From assembly GCA_965262745.1 (NCBI GenBank), contig OZ253558.1:2852001-2916000 (forward strand): a stretch of DNA of 64,000 nucleotides. Direction: 5' to 3'. The translations under genes and the position numbers were made by a program. The notes below the pieces were generated by a model. The model was not told where the DNA came from. It saw only the letters and a list, made by a program, of their open reading frames with translations, and did no database searches. Below, one piece after another: positions 30,044 to 38,890 of this stretch; position 1 is the stretch's first letter, and every line of letters begins with the position of its first letter. The DNA is from JAJECS01 sp965262745. GTDB taxonomy: Bacteria > Chloroflexota > UBA11872.

Positions 30044-30082
30044 GGGGACCTTTGCGTACCCCCGTGTCACTCCTGCACCTCT

Positions 30083-30132
30083 TCGTCATTCCCGCGTACT
30101 CCTCCGTCATTCCCGCGAAAGCGGGAATCTAG
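30083..30132 (+). repeat. Dispersed palindromic repeat (one full copy and one half)
   Basis: TCGTCATTCCCGCG is followed directly by a full CCGTCATTCCCGCGAAAGCGGGAATCTAG. It belongs to the same family as the repeats at 24811, 35384 and 63095 and lies between coxD and ctaG. Confidence 0.75.
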
Positions 30133-30269
30133 GTCTCACCCACCCTGGATCCGCGCATGGGACTTCCCAGACGTCCGCAGCCTGACCGGGGCATGCCGAC
30201 ATCTCCTGCGGGGACTGTCGGCACGGAGACCCAGGCGCCAACACGCCATGCCGTGGATAGGTAGCGCTC

Positions 30270-31040
30270 GTGACGTTCTATCTAATCCCTGAGATCACCC
30301 TGGGCCTGCTGGTACTGACGGGCGGGTACCTCTACGCGGTGAGTCCGTGGAATCCGGACCGGGTGGCGCGGGTGCCGTGGCCTCGGGTTGCGGCGTTCGT
30401 GGTCGGCGCCCTCACGCTCTTCGCGGTGCTCCATCCCCCATTCGACACACTTGCGGAATCCCATTTCAGCGTCCACATGCTGCAGCACAGCCTGCTGGCG
30501 TTTGCCGTCACCCCGCTGCTCCTCATCGGACTGCCGGACTGGCTGCTGGCGCCCGTCTTCCAGATGCGCGCCGTGCGGTTTGCGGCGCAGCAGCTGACGC
30601 GGCTGCCGGTGGCGCTGGTGCTCAGCACCACCGCTTTCTGGATCTGGCACATGCCGCCGCTGTACGAGCTGGCGCTGCAGGACCGCATCGCCCACGACTT
30701 CGAGCATCTCACGATGGTCGCCGGGGGTCTGGTGATGTGGTGGCCGGTCCTCAGCCCGGTGCGGGCCGTGCCGCCGGCCGTGGCGCCCATGCAGGTGCTC
30801 TACCTGTTGGTGCTCTCCATCCCGTCCGGGTTCTTCAGCGCCATCTTCGTCTTTGCGAACGATCCCCTGTATCCAACCTACGAGCTCGCGCGCGGGGCGG
30901 AAGCGCTCGTCGACCAACGCATCGGCGGACTCATCATGAAGCTGGGCGGAACGCTGGTGCTATGGACCATCCTCAGCGTGAAGTTCATACGTTGGCTTAC
31001 CCCGCGGCCGGACGCAGAATCCGCGGCTCCGCCGCTCTAA
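30270..31040 (+). CDS. ctaG: Cytochrome c oxidase assembly factor CtaG (caa3 type)
   Basis: 256 residues with about seven transmembrane helices. Conserved residues of the caa3_CtaG family are visible: SVHMLQHSLLAFAVTPLLLIGLP, WIWHMPPLYELAL, DFEHLTMVAGGLVMWWPV and DQRIGGLIMKLGG. The protein is needed for copper delivery and assembly of caa3 oxidases. The GTG start lies 227 nt after the oxidase subunit IV gene, the gap holding a repeat. The genomic link supports the call. Confidence 0.9.
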   Translation: MTFYLIPEITLGLLVLTGGYLYAVSPWNPDRVARVPWPRVAAFVVGALTLFAVLHPPFDTLAESHFSVHMLQHSLLAFAVTPLLLIGLPDWLLAPVFQMRAVRFAAQQLTRLPVALVLSTTAFWIWHMPPLYELALQDRIAHDFEHLTMVAGGLVMWWPVLSPVRAVPPAVAPMQVLYLLVLSIPSGFFSAIFVFANDPLYPTYELARGAEALVDQRIGGLIMKLGGTLVLWTILSVKFIRWLTPRPDAESAAPPL

Positions 31041-31124
31041 CAGCCCAACGCACGCGGTTCCCCACGCTGCGTGCAGCGTAGGATGCGGCACTTTCCGCAC
31101 GTGGATACCGCAGCCCTCACGTAG

Positions 31125-31144
31125 GGGCGGTTCGCGAACCGCCC
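31125..31144. repeat. 20-bp perfect palindrome between convergent genes
   Basis: GGGCGGTTCGCGAACCGCCC lies between the converging ctaG and cupredoxin genes. It could form a bidirectional hairpin. T-runs are lacking, so a terminator role is only possible. Confidence 0.5.
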
Positions 31145-31216
31145 TCCCATCCTTCCCCGCCCGCGCATCCACCCCCAGGGCTCCGTCGGCCGAGGGCGGC
31201 GGCGCCCTCCGGTTCT

Positions 31217-31645
31217 CTACCTGCCGCTGACCTCGAGGGTGGCGCGCTGGCCCCGCACCGTGTGGCCGACAATGGGGCACGTCAGCGTATGCGTGCCCGG
31301 CCTCACGGGAACGTCGAGGTATCCGGTCTGTCCCGGACCGATGTTCGGCGACGTGATGGGATCCCGATCGAAGGCAAGCTCCAGCGAGTGCGTAAACGTG
31401 CCCTCGTTCGTGATGCGGAAACGAACTCGTGGCGCGCTCGCCGCCATGGTCGACGGCACGATCTTGAAGTCGGTCAACGTGACATCGAACACCTGACACG
31501 AAGGCGGCGAGCATTCGCTGGTTGGCGCGACCACACGGTCGGCCGGCGGATTCTCCGCCACGGCATACGCAAGCCCCTCGCCGCAGGCTGCGAAAAGGAA
31601 CGACGCGACCACCAGCAGTGGAATCCAAGCACGGCGCGCCGACAT
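31217..31645 (-). CDS. Cupredoxin-domain lipoprotein
   Basis: 142 residues from ATG 31645. The signal peptide ends in a lipobox (LFAAC, Cys about residue 20). The remainder is a plastocyanin-like fold: VTLTDFKIVPSTMAA, RITNEGTFTHSLEL (His ligand), GPGQTGYLDVPVRPGTHTLTCPIVGH (Cys and His ligands). The usual final Met is not evident after VGH; VRGQ follows. It probably carries copper or electrons at the outer face near the caa3 oxidase. It converges on ctaG. Alternatively it is a copper chaperone. Confidence 0.8.
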   Translation of the reverse strand: MSARRAWIPLLVVASFLFAACGEGLAYAVAENPPADRVVAPTSECSPPSCQVFDVTLTDFKIVPSTMAASAPRVRFRITNEGTFTHSLELAFDRDPITSPNIGPGQTGYLDVPVRPGTHTLTCPIVGHTVRGQRATLEVSGR

Positions 31646-32080
31646 GGAGCTAGGAGTGCCTCGGGAGTTGGCCGACGACCGGTCGCCAGCCATCCAAGCA
31701 TAGGGGCGCGGTCCCACGCCGTGCAACGACATGAGTGTGACCCCACGCCTGCCGTGGGCGTTGGGTCCGACAGGCACGCGCGGCGACGTCACGCCCTGTG
31801 CCGTCAGAACGCACTCTCGCTTAGGCGAGTCTCACGTAGCATGTATACAATTACACGGAGATTTGTACCTGTGCGCTCGATTGGGCCGCTGTGTCCATGC
31901 CTCGACCGGACCTTGCGGGCGAACGCCCGAGTCGTGACTGACCCCCTACATTCCGGATCGGCAGATGCAGCTTCCGCGACTGTCATGGGCTGGGGCGGCG
32001 CGTGTGTCAGCCTTGAGGCCGGTAGCCAGCCGCGCATGGGCGGGGACTGAAACATCGCGAAGAACAAAGGTGGGCCGTCG
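31646..32080. other. Region upstream of rpoD, no gene seen
   Basis: 435 nt. An AT-rich patch at 31841-31858 holds TACAAT (31846-31851), a possible -10 for rpoD with a long leader. It is also the probable promoter region of the cupredoxin gene on the other strand. No reading frame is convincing. Confidence 0.4.
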
Positions 32081-33193
32081 TTGACGCTTGAAGTCGCTCT
32101 GGTACTCGACGAAGAAACCCTCGAAAACGCGCTGGCCGAGCTGGTGGCGCTCGGGGCCGAACCTGGATTCATCTACCGCGACGCCATCAATCGGGTGCTG
32201 CCGGACACCACGCAGATCCCGGACGAGATCGTGCAGTGGTTCCGCGAGCGGCTCGTCGAGGAAGAAATCGAGCTCCGCGATGAGCGGCCCGAGGAACGCA
32301 CCGAAGAGCCGGCGCCGATCACCACGGCTCGGAGTCAGCGCGAAGAGCAATTCGAGCTTGAGTCGGCGAGCCAAGACACCGTGCGCAGCTATCTCAATGA
32401 GATTGGCCGCATTCTGCTGCTCACCGCCAAGGAAGAAGTGGACCTCGCGCAGCGGATCGAACGTAGTGACGAAAGCGCGCGCGAGCACCTGATCACGGCC
32501 AACCTGCGCCTCGTGGTGAGCGTGGCGAAGAAGTACACCGGACACGGCATCCCGTTGCTGGACCTCATTCAGGAAGGCAACGCCGGGCTGATGCGTGCGG
32601 CCGAAAAGTTCGACTGGCGGCGCGGCTACAAGTTCAGCACCTACGCCACATGGTGGATCCGGCAGGCCGTCACGCGCGCCATCGCCGAGCAGAGCCGGAC
32701 CATCCGGTTGCCCGTGCACGTGCACGAAAAGCTCACCAAGTCCTACCGCGTCCAGCGTGACCTCCAGCTCCGTCTCGGGCGCGAGCCAACGGACGACGAG
32801 ATCGCGGGCGAGATGGAGATGTCGGAGGAGCAGATCGGCGAGCTCAAGCAGGCCGCCAGGTTGCCCATCTCGCTCGAAACTCCAATCGGCGAGGACGGCG
32901 ATACCGAGATCGGGCATCTCATCCCCGATGAAGACGCGGTGGAGCCCATGGAGGCCGCCACGCGGCAGTTGCTGACCGAGCAGCTCGACAACGTGATGGA
33001 GATGCTCGATCCGCGTGAGCAAAAGATTCTGCGGCTGCGGTATGGCCTCGACGACGACACGCCGCGCACGCTGGATCAGGTCGGGCAGGAATTCGGCTTG
33101 ACGCGGGAGCGCATTCGCCAGATCGAGTCGCAGGCGCTGCGCAAGCTCCGCCATCCGCGCCTGGCCCGCCGCCTCAAGGACTTTTTGGTCTAG
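32081..33193 (+). CDS. rpoD: Primary RNA polymerase sigma factor (RpoD/SigA type)
   Basis: 370 residues. It has an N-terminal sigma 1.1-like domain and an acidic linker (~60-85). Region 1.2 is SQDTVRSYLNEIGRILLLTAKEEVDLAQRIE. Region 2 has LITANLRLVVSVAKKYTGHGIPLLDLIQEGNAGLMRAAEKFDWRRGYKFSTYATWWIRQAVTR, the -10-reading helix included. Region 3 follows, and region 4 is DPREQKILRLRYGLDD...TLDQVGQEFGLTRERIRQIESQALRKLRHP, which reads the -35. The start is TTG with AGGTGG 7 nt upstream. It is shorter than proteobacterial RpoD, as usual outside that phylum. It may be one of several sigma-70 paralogues. Confidence 0.94.
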   Translation: MTLEVALVLDEETLENALAELVALGAEPGFIYRDAINRVLPDTTQIPDEIVQWFRERLVEEEIELRDERPEERTEEPAPITTARSQREEQFELESASQDTVRSYLNEIGRILLLTAKEEVDLAQRIERSDESAREHLITANLRLVVSVAKKYTGHGIPLLDLIQEGNAGLMRAAEKFDWRRGYKFSTYATWWIRQAVTRAIAEQSRTIRLPVHVHEKLTKSYRVQRDLQLRLGREPTDDEIAGEMEMSEEQIGELKQAARLPISLETPIGEDGDTEIGHLIPDEDAVEPMEAATRQLLTEQLDNVMEMLDPREQKILRLRYGLDDDTPRTLDQVGQEFGLTRERIRQIESQALRKLRHPRLARRLKDFLV

Positions 33194-33396
33194 CACTACT
33201 TCCCATGAGTCTTGTTGGCAGATTGGGGCTGGCTGGGATTCCCGGATGCGGACAGGACGCCTCGCGCCGGTCGGACTGACCGCGTGGGTGATCCGCGCGC
33301 GCTACATGAGTGCATCCCTGGGCGACCCGCCGTCTGGGCCGCCGGGATTATGATTCGGAGACGAATAAAACGCCCGAACACGTATAAAAACCTCTG
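33194..33396. other. Intergenic region after rpoD, no gene seen
   Basis: Together with the repeat and hairpin that follow, 408 nt separate rpoD from the convergent groEL. No coding frame is convincing. Confidence 0.5.
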
Positions 33397-33448
33397 CCCC
33401 AATCCGTTCGCCCTGAGCTTGTCGAAGGGGCCACCGAACGGATTGGGG
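33397..33448. repeat. Inverted repeat with CCCTGAGCTTGTCGAAGGG core
   Basis: Perfect 14-bp arms CCCCAATCCGTTCG (33397-33410) and CGAACGGATTGGGG (33435-33448) enclose CCCTGAGCTTGTCGAAGGGG, an intergenic repeat core seen in many bacterial genomes. A long hairpin can form. A related partial word (GTTCGTGGTGAGCCTG) occurs near 38849. Confidence 0.7.
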
Positions 33449-33542
33449 CGCTATAGGGGCCAAGATCGCCTGATTTGTTCGGAAGTTCCCTAGCGCCGCG
33501 CTTGGCCGGGCTCAGGACCGGCGTCGCCCAAGCCGCGTTGCC

Positions 33543-33587
33543 GCCTTAAAGCACGACGCCCGGCGCATTGCGCGCCGGGCGTCGTGC
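33543..33587 (-). terminator. groEL terminator hairpin
   Basis: Perfect 16-bp arms (33551-33566 and 33572-33587, GCACGACGCCCGGCGC) with a 5-base loop, followed on the minus strand by TTTAAGG. It lies just past the groEL stop. The U-tract is short. Confidence 0.7.
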
Positions 33588-33601
33588 AGGTTGCCTCTCG
33601 G

Positions 33602-35239
33602 CTACATCATGCCGATGTCGTCGGTCGGGGGAACCGGCGACGCCGTCTTCTTCGGCGGCAGGTCCGCAATGAGCGTCTCCGTGGAGATGACCATCATGGC
33701 GACACTGCCGGCGTTCTGCAGCGCGGCCCGAACGACCTTGGTTGGATCAACGACGCCTACCTCGGTGAGATCGGCGATCTGCCCATCCGCTCCGTTGTAG
33801 CCCATCGGGCCTTCGGCGTCCGCGACACGCTGGACGATGACATCGCCTGTCTCGCCGGCGTTGACGGCGATCTGCCGCAGGGGCACCGGAAGCGCGTCGC
33901 GCACGATCCGAGCGCCGATGGCCTCGTCGCCGGAGAGTGCCTTGTGCACCTGGTCAACGGCTTCCATCGCGCGGACGAATACCGTGCCCGCGCCGGGCAC
34001 GATGCCTTCGTCAACGGCGGCCTGGGTCGCTGACAGCGCGTCTTCGACCCGGTGCTTCTTCTCCTTGAGCTCCACCTCGGTTGGGGCGCCCACACGCAGC
34101 ACCGCCACGCCGCCCGCAAGCTTGGCCGCGCGCTCTTGGAGCTTCTCGCGGTCATAGGCCGAGTCGGTGTTCTCCATCTCCGATCGGATTTGCTCGATAC
34201 GGGCGTTGATGTCACGCGTCGAGCCGGCGCCCTCGATGATGGTGGTCTCGTCTTTGCTCACCATGACGCGGCGCGCCTTGCCGAGCACGCTCAGCGGGGT
34301 GTCCTTGAGGTCCCCGCCAAGATCGCGCGCGACCAGCTGGGCCTGGGTCAACACCGCAATGTCTTCCAGGATCGCCTTCCGCCGGTCGCCATACGCCGGC
34401 GCCTTGATCGCAATGGAGTTGAGAATGCCGCGGGCCTTGTTGACGATCAGCGTCGCGAGCATGTCGCCCTCGACATCCTCGGCAATGATCAGCACGTTGC
34501 GGTGTCCGCCTTGGACCAGGCGCTCGAGGAACGGCAGCAGATCTTGGGCGCTCTTGAGTTGCCAGTCGGTGACGAAGATGCTGGCGTCCTCGAGCTCGGC
34601 CGACATGCGGTCGGCGTTGGTGATCAAATACGGCGAGAGGTAGCCGCGTTCAATCTGCATGCCGTCGACCAGCTCGAGCTCCAGCGCGTTCGTGCGGCCC
34701 TCTTCGACCGAAACGGCACCATTCTTGCCGGCGCGGTCAAGGGATTCGGCGATCATGCGGCCAACTTCCGGATCCCCGGACGAGATCGTCGCAACCCATT
34801 CCATCTGTCGCGGCTCGCTCACCTCGCGTGACTGCTCACTGATCGCGTCATCCGCCGCCTTGAGCGCCTTCTGGATACCGCGCTTGAGGATCATGGGGTT
34901 CATGTCGGCCGCGATTGCGCGCAAGCCGCCGTGAATCATGGCCTGCGCCAAGACGGTGGCGGTGGTCGTGCCGTCGCCGGCGATGTCGTTGGTCTTGCTG
35001 GCCGCCTCTTTGATGAGCTGAGCGCCCATGTTCGCGAATCTGCTCGAAAGCTCGATGTCGCGGGCGACGGTCACGCCGTCGTTCGTTACCACGGGAGCCC
35101 CGAAGTTGCGGCCTAGCGCGACGTTGCGTCCGCGGGGGCCCAGGGTGACGCGGACCGCATTTGCGACCGCGTCGACGCCCTGGAGCAAGGAACCACGGGC
35201 CTCGGCGCTGAATCGGAGCTCTTTGGGATTGCCAGGCAT
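33602..35239 (-). CDS. groEL: Chaperonin GroEL
   Basis: 545 residues, the 60-kDa chaperonin. Markers are VRVTLGPRGRNV, NDGVTVARDIEL, the ATP-site DGTTTATVLAQAM, EGRTNALELELVDGMQIERGYLSPYLITNADRM, and GIVPGAGTVFVRAME. The C-terminus ends TDDIGMM instead of a GGM repeat tail. ATG 35239 has GAGGAGG upstream. No groES is adjacent, unlike the usual groES-groEL pair, and I see no CIRCE element, so this may be a second, differently regulated copy. Confidence 0.94.
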   Translation of the reverse strand: MPGNPKELRFSAEARGSLLQGVDAVANAVRVTLGPRGRNVALGRNFGAPVVTNDGVTVARDIELSSRFANMGAQLIKEAASKTNDIAGDGTTTATVLAQAMIHGGLRAIAADMNPMILKRGIQKALKAADDAISEQSREVSEPRQMEWVATISSGDPEVGRMIAESLDRAGKNGAVSVEEGRTNALELELVDGMQIERGYLSPYLITNADRMSAELEDASIFVTDWQLKSAQDLLPFLERLVQGGHRNVLIIAEDVEGDMLATLIVNKARGILNSIAIKAPAYGDRRKAILEDIAVLTQAQLVARDLGGDLKDTPLSVLGKARRVMVSKDETTIIEGAGSTRDINARIEQIRSEMENTDSAYDREKLQERAAKLAGGVAVLRVGAPTEVELKEKKHRVEDALSATQAAVDEGIVPGAGTVFVRAMEAVDQVHKALSGDEAIGARIVRDALPVPLRQIAVNAGETGDVIVQRVADAEGPMGYNGADGQIADLTEVGVVDPTKVVRAALQNAGSVAMMVISTETLIADLPPKKTASPVPPTDDIGMM

Positions 35240-35550
35240 ACTCGGCAGCCTCCTCGGGGTGTGAGTCGTGCAGGATGGGGCGCGGGGAGCTGCGCACCCC
35301 GTCGCGTGGATGAGCCGGTTTAGGGACTCGTTAGCGTCGAATTGTAGCGCAGCGGCCACCGGCCCAACAGACCGCGCCGCACAAGGTAGTGGGCCACTTG
35401 GGTTCCGTCATTCCCGCACACGCGGGAATCCAGCCCCGGCTCGCCCGCGGACCAATCGAGAGCGCCGCGCGCCCGCCCGTGGGTGACCGGTCGCCATGCC
35501 GTACCCCAAGCGCACAGTGACCTACCACCTCGCGCGGAATGGCCGCTTGC
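35240..35550. other. Intergenic region between groEL and the ATPase operon
   Basis: 311 nt. It holds the groEL leader, the palindromic repeat at 35384-35435, and the 3' flank of the ATPase operon. No gene seen. Confidence 0.5.
35384..35435 (+). repeat. Intact dispersed palindromic repeat
   Basis: AGGTAGTGGGCCACTTGGG followed by TTCCGTCATTCCCGCACACGCGGGAATCCAGCC. It is the uninterrupted counterpart of the unit split by the IS30 element at 24811/25887. Confidence 0.78.
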
Positions 35551-36825
35551 CTACGACGCGTCCCCAGGCGACTCGTCATCATCGGGGTCCGCGAGACCCT
35601 CGTCCTCCGGATAGGCGTGCCGCAGCTCATGCGCTTCGATGTCAAGCTCAGCGTCCGGATAGAGCCGCTTGAGGTCCCAAGCATTGATCCAGTACCGCAC
35701 ATACGACCGCATGCGCCGCGACACCGTGCGCACTGGGGATGGCACGTCGGGTGGCGCCCAGGCGTAGGCGTCGGCATGGACCTTTTTCAGTTGGGCGTAG
35801 GTGCGCGTGAGCGTCTCGTCGTCGGGGGCGTCGAGCGTTAGCGCCTCGCGCTCGATGACGCGCATCCCTCTCTCCGCCCAGGCGGCTAGGCGCAGGTCTT
35901 CCTCTCTGCCTCGGCGCTGAAGCCTTGGCACGACGGTCTCGAGATCGCCTTTTTCCTCGAGGATCGCCGGCACGAAGTCGTCGGTGATGGCCGCGACCAC
36001 CGATAAACCAGGGCAGTGCACGCCGTCAACACGCCCCAGCCAGCGGGCGAGCTCGCCGTAGGCTTTCCCGCGCTGCAAGATGCTGTAGCGGCCGATCAAT
36101 TCGGCCTCGTCGATCAGCCACACCCAGCCGCGATAGCCGGCGGCGACCATGAGCCGCGCGGCGAACAGCGGCCGTTGCAGCGCCAGATCGCGGACGCGAA
36201 CCGCGCGAATCTGAAAGTTGGCCGCCTGGCTCAACTCACGCAACCCTCGCTTGACGTCGCTGATATAGATGCGCTCCCCGGACCAGAAATCCGTAATCTT
36301 CTCGACCAACTCAGGGTCGTTGCGAAGGTGCTCATGCAGATGGAGCGTGGCCGCAAACAGCGGTGCGACGCCGCTCTGCGGCTGTCGCGCCCAGCGATAG
36401 AAGTCTCGGTACGCGCTGTTGCGCGGATCGAGCTGCAGGGCGACTTCCTGTATCGCCTGCCCGTAGCGGCCCGGCACGACCGCCGCCTCGATCGCGGCGC
36501 GATAGACCTCCTCCGGTTTATGGAGCGAGGTTTCCTTGCTGATGACAATCCGGCTACAGACATAGTTCCGCTCCAGCGCCAGCCGCTCGAGATATTGAAA
36601 GAGGTGCGACTTCCCGGCACCGAAACCCCCGGCGACCAACAATCCACGCGCCTGGCGAGCCTGAGGCAGCGCCTTGCTTGCCGCGTCGAGCTGTTCCAGG
36701 AAGCGCCGCTCGACCGCGGGCTGATGGCAGCCAAGCGCATGCACGGCGTCGTCGTTCGGTACGCCGTTGCGTAGCGCCTCGAGTGCGCGGCGAGTGGCGA
36801 CGCCGCCATCCGCTTCGGTGCTCAC
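35551..36825 (-). CDS. BrxD/DUF2791-like P-loop ATPase (third gene of operon)
   Basis: 424 residues. Walker A is GGFGAGKSHLFQYL (about residue 66) and Walker B GWVWLIDEAELIG (about residue 233), so it should hydrolyse ATP. The order RRALEALRNGVPN...LLVAGGFGAGKSH...CSRIVISKETSLHKPEEVYRAA resembles the BREX-type ATP-binding (BrxD, DUF2791) family. The C-terminus is very acidic (EDEGLADPDDDESPGDAS). The start is GTG overlapping the previous stop (GTGA). No BREX methylase, PglZ or helicase is nearby, so it is not a BREX locus. A DNA-related or defence role is inference. Confidence 0.72.
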   Translation of the reverse strand: MSTEADGGVATRRALEALRNGVPNDDAVHALGCHQPAVERRFLEQLDAASKALPQARQARGLLVAGGFGAGKSHLFQYLERLALERNYVCSRIVISKETSLHKPEEVYRAAIEAAVVPGRYGQAIQEVALQLDPRNSAYRDFYRWARQPQSGVAPLFAATLHLHEHLRNDPELVEKITDFWSGERIYISDVKRGLRELSQAANFQIRAVRVRDLALQRPLFAARLMVAAGYRGWVWLIDEAELIGRYSILQRGKAYGELARWLGRVDGVHCPGLSVVAAITDDFVPAILEEKGDLETVVPRLQRRGREEDLRLAAWAERGMRVIEREALTLDAPDDETLTRTYAQLKKVHADAYAWAPPDVPSPVRTVSRRMRSYVRYWINAWDLKRLYPDAELDIEAHELRHAYPEDEGLADPDDDESPGDAS

Positions 36826-37850
36826 GCCGCCCCCGCTTGCCCCACGGATGAAAGCCTGACCAACGAGGCCATGGGGTTCGCGAGCCGCCGGTCCCGCACC
36901 TCGTCGATGATGCGGAACTTGAGTGCTTCGTAGGCGCCAAGGCCGCGGCTGCGGGGCGCCTCGTCATCGGCCAAGAACTCGACGTCGGGGACCACCACGA
37001 TCAGGCAGCCGTGCAACCGGTCGGTGGCGTCGATGAACTGACGCAGCACCTCGTAGGCGTCGAGCACGTTGGCCTTGGTGTAATACCGCTTGCCGTCGCG
37101 CGGGTTCCTGGCCACGGTGAGCCGCGCGGTGTCCAGCACGAGCAGCAGACCCGAATAGCCCGCGAAGCGCAGCCAGTGCAGCATGGATTCGAACAAATAG
37201 CGCGCGTTGGCGCGGGTGACGCGACTGAAGATGCTGTACGGCCGCACGGCGCTGACGCGGTTGTTGCTACCGTTGAGCCATTCGGTGATGGCCCGGATGC
37301 GCCGCTCGCCGTCATCGCCTCCCCTGAGCTCAGCCAGGCAAAGAGTCGACATGGCCACGCGGAAGTCTCGCGACAAGCGTCGATCCTTAGCCACCTGCTC
37401 CTCAATCACAGGCAGTAAATCCTGCTGTAGGAGGACGGCACCCAGGCTATTGGCCGCTGCCAGTTGCTCCAACAGCGACCCTTCGCCGTCGTCCGGCACC
37501 TTGTACATCTTTTCTGAGGCGAGCTTGACAACGACTTGGCGGCTCAGCTCACGCCAGGGAACTCCGCTGGCGACAGCGAAGAAGAGTTGGTCCATCATGT
37601 GCACCCTGGCGTGGGCCGCGTCGACCTGAATCACCAGGAACCCGAGATCTCTGCCAGCGCGATCAAGGCCGCCCGCGACCGCGTCCCGCGCCTGGGGGTC
37701 GCGGGGCACGGCAATCTTGACCGCCGACCCGCCGTCCCGCACGAAGGTCTCGAGGTAGTCCTGTCGGATGACCTCTAACCAGTCCTCGGGCGCCGTCACT
37801 GGCGATCTGGAGACGCCCGCATAGCCGCCGTCGCCGCGGGTGAGCGTCAC
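36822..37850 (-). CDS. Degenerate P-loop ATPase-like protein (second gene of operon)
   Basis: 342 residues from GTG 37850, which overlaps the preceding stop (GTGA). The layout parallels BrxD-like ATPases: a strand with VKIAVPRDPQARDAVAGGLDRAG where Walker A would lie, and YSGLLLVLDTARLTVARN where Walker B would lie. The GxxGK[ST] loop is absent and the catalytic acidic pair is replaced by LDTAR. It therefore looks like a non-hydrolysing partner of the downstream ATPase. It also has FLVIQVDAAHARVHMMDQLFFAVASG and a sensor-like GCLIVVVPDVEFL segment. I do not recognise a named family with certainty. Confidence 0.65.
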   Translation of the reverse strand: MTLTRGDGGYAGVSRSPVTAPEDWLEVIRQDYLETFVRDGGSAVKIAVPRDPQARDAVAGGLDRAGRDLGFLVIQVDAAHARVHMMDQLFFAVASGVPWRELSRQVVVKLASEKMYKVPDDGEGSLLEQLAAANSLGAVLLQQDLLPVIEEQVAKDRRLSRDFRVAMSTLCLAELRGGDDGERRIRAITEWLNGSNNRVSAVRPYSIFSRVTRANARYLFESMLHWLRFAGYSGLLLVLDTARLTVARNPRDGKRYYTKANVLDAYEVLRQFIDATDRLHGCLIVVVPDVEFLADDEAPRSRGLGAYEALKFRIIDEVRDRRLANPMASLVRLSSVGQAGAA

Positions 37851-38647
37851 TGGACGCCGATCGTAAAGGCGATCGCGTAGTAGGTCACCGCTTCTCCGTC
37901 CGGTCCGACGAACGACAGGCGTTGGGATTGTCGCGTGCCGCTGCTCGCATGCAACGAGAACGTCGCCCCGGATTTTGTTTGCCTGGTCCCGCTTTGATCC
38001 AGCAGATACAGATCGCGGCAAAAATCGGCGCGGCTATAGTCCCGGCGACTGCCCGGCAGAAGGGTAAACGTATCGTAGACCTTGGCCAGCGTAATCGGTG
38101 TCCCGCGTAGGTCCTTTCCCGTCCCGAACAGCCCTTCGCCTGTCAATTGCCGATACGCCTTGTATAAGGCTTCCAGGAATTGCTCGCTTGAGAAGGGCGG
38201 ACGCTTCCCCTGCTCGCGCCGCAGCGTCGCCGCCAGCTTCGACGGCCGAATCGTAGGCACTTGTTTGCGGTCCACGCGCACCGCGCGCTGGCCCGGCAAG
38301 ATGCGCACGATCTTGGGAAACGCCACCAACAGGTCGTCTTGGACATGGATGTTGAGACCCTCTGCTTGTCCCGCTTCGATGAGCTCGTGTTCGTATTTAT
38401 TTCCCAGATACGCTTCTTCGTCCGCCGCGCTGAACGGCCAAGCGTCCGCCGCATTTGCGGCCGCTTGCCGGGCCGCTGCGCCGGCCTGGCACAGGCGATC
38501 GCCCTCGCTGCGCAGCTTGGCGATGTTGCCGTCGCGCGCGGCCTTCTGCAGATTCCTCGCGGCCCTGACGAGCGCTTGTGCGGTCTTGACGGCGGACGCG
38601 GCCGAACTCTCGGCCTCCGCAAAGCCTTGCTCGAACGTCTTCTCCAC
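37847..38647 (-). CDS. Uncharacterised helical protein, first gene of ATPase operon
   Basis: 266 residues from a GTG start. The first ~70 residues are strongly helical and Ala/Glu/Arg-rich (coiled-coil-like: AESSAASAVKTAQALVRAAR). The middle has EEAYLGNKYEHELIEAGQAEGLNIHVQDDLLVAFPKIVRILPG and RAVRVDRKQVPTIRPSKLAATLRRE. The C-terminal half has helices (FSSEQFLEALYKAYRQLTGEG) and LAKVYDTFTLLPGS. No catalytic motif or membrane segment is seen. It is probably the structural or adaptor member of the three-gene set. Confidence 0.65.
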   Translation of the reverse strand: MEKTFEQGFAEAESSAASAVKTAQALVRAARNLQKAARDGNIAKLRSEGDRLCQAGAAARQAAANAADAWPFSAADEEAYLGNKYEHELIEAGQAEGLNIHVQDDLLVAFPKIVRILPGQRAVRVDRKQVPTIRPSKLAATLRREQGKRPPFSSEQFLEALYKAYRQLTGEGLFGTGKDLRGTPITLAKVYDTFTLLPGSRRDYSRADFCRDLYLLDQSGTRQTKSGATFSLHASSGTRQSQRLSFVGPDGEAVTYYAIAFTIGVQ

Positions 38648-38810
38648 TCGCCTGCCCGCGATAGCCTACGGACGCATCTTATCCGAAGGCCATGGACGTT
38701 GCGCCCGGCGGCACGGCTGACACCCTGGCATTCCTCACATGGGGGAGGACGAGGTGCTCTTCCCTCAGAAGTTGTTGACGCGATCGCCCATGCGCGTGAG
38801 GCCCAGAGGA

Positions 38811-38875
38811 CCCCATTCGTGGTGAGTACATGGGGAACCGTTCGTGGTGAGCCTGCCCTGCGTGCATCGAAGGAG
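38811..38875. repeat. Partial TTCGTGGTGAGC-type repeat pair
   Basis: CATTCGTGGTGAGTACATGGGGAACC and then GTTCGTGGTGAGCCTGCCCTGCGTGCATCGAAGG. The second resembles the common GTTCGTGGTGAGCCTGTCGAACC repeat word. It lies in the 243-nt gap upstream of the ATPase operon, which otherwise holds no gene. Confidence 0.4.
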
Positions 38876-38890
38876 CAAACGGGTGGGGGG

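Noticed and set aside
35240..35360. CIRCE operator upstream of groEL
   Set aside because: A GCTAACGAGTC word is present, but there is no paired TTAGCACTC-N9-GAGTGCTAA inverted repeat.
35551..38647. Calling the ATPase operon a BREX or Shango locus
   Set aside because: No PglX, PglZ, BrxC, helicase or TerB-like partner is visible within several kilobases. Only the BrxD-like ATPase similarity holds.
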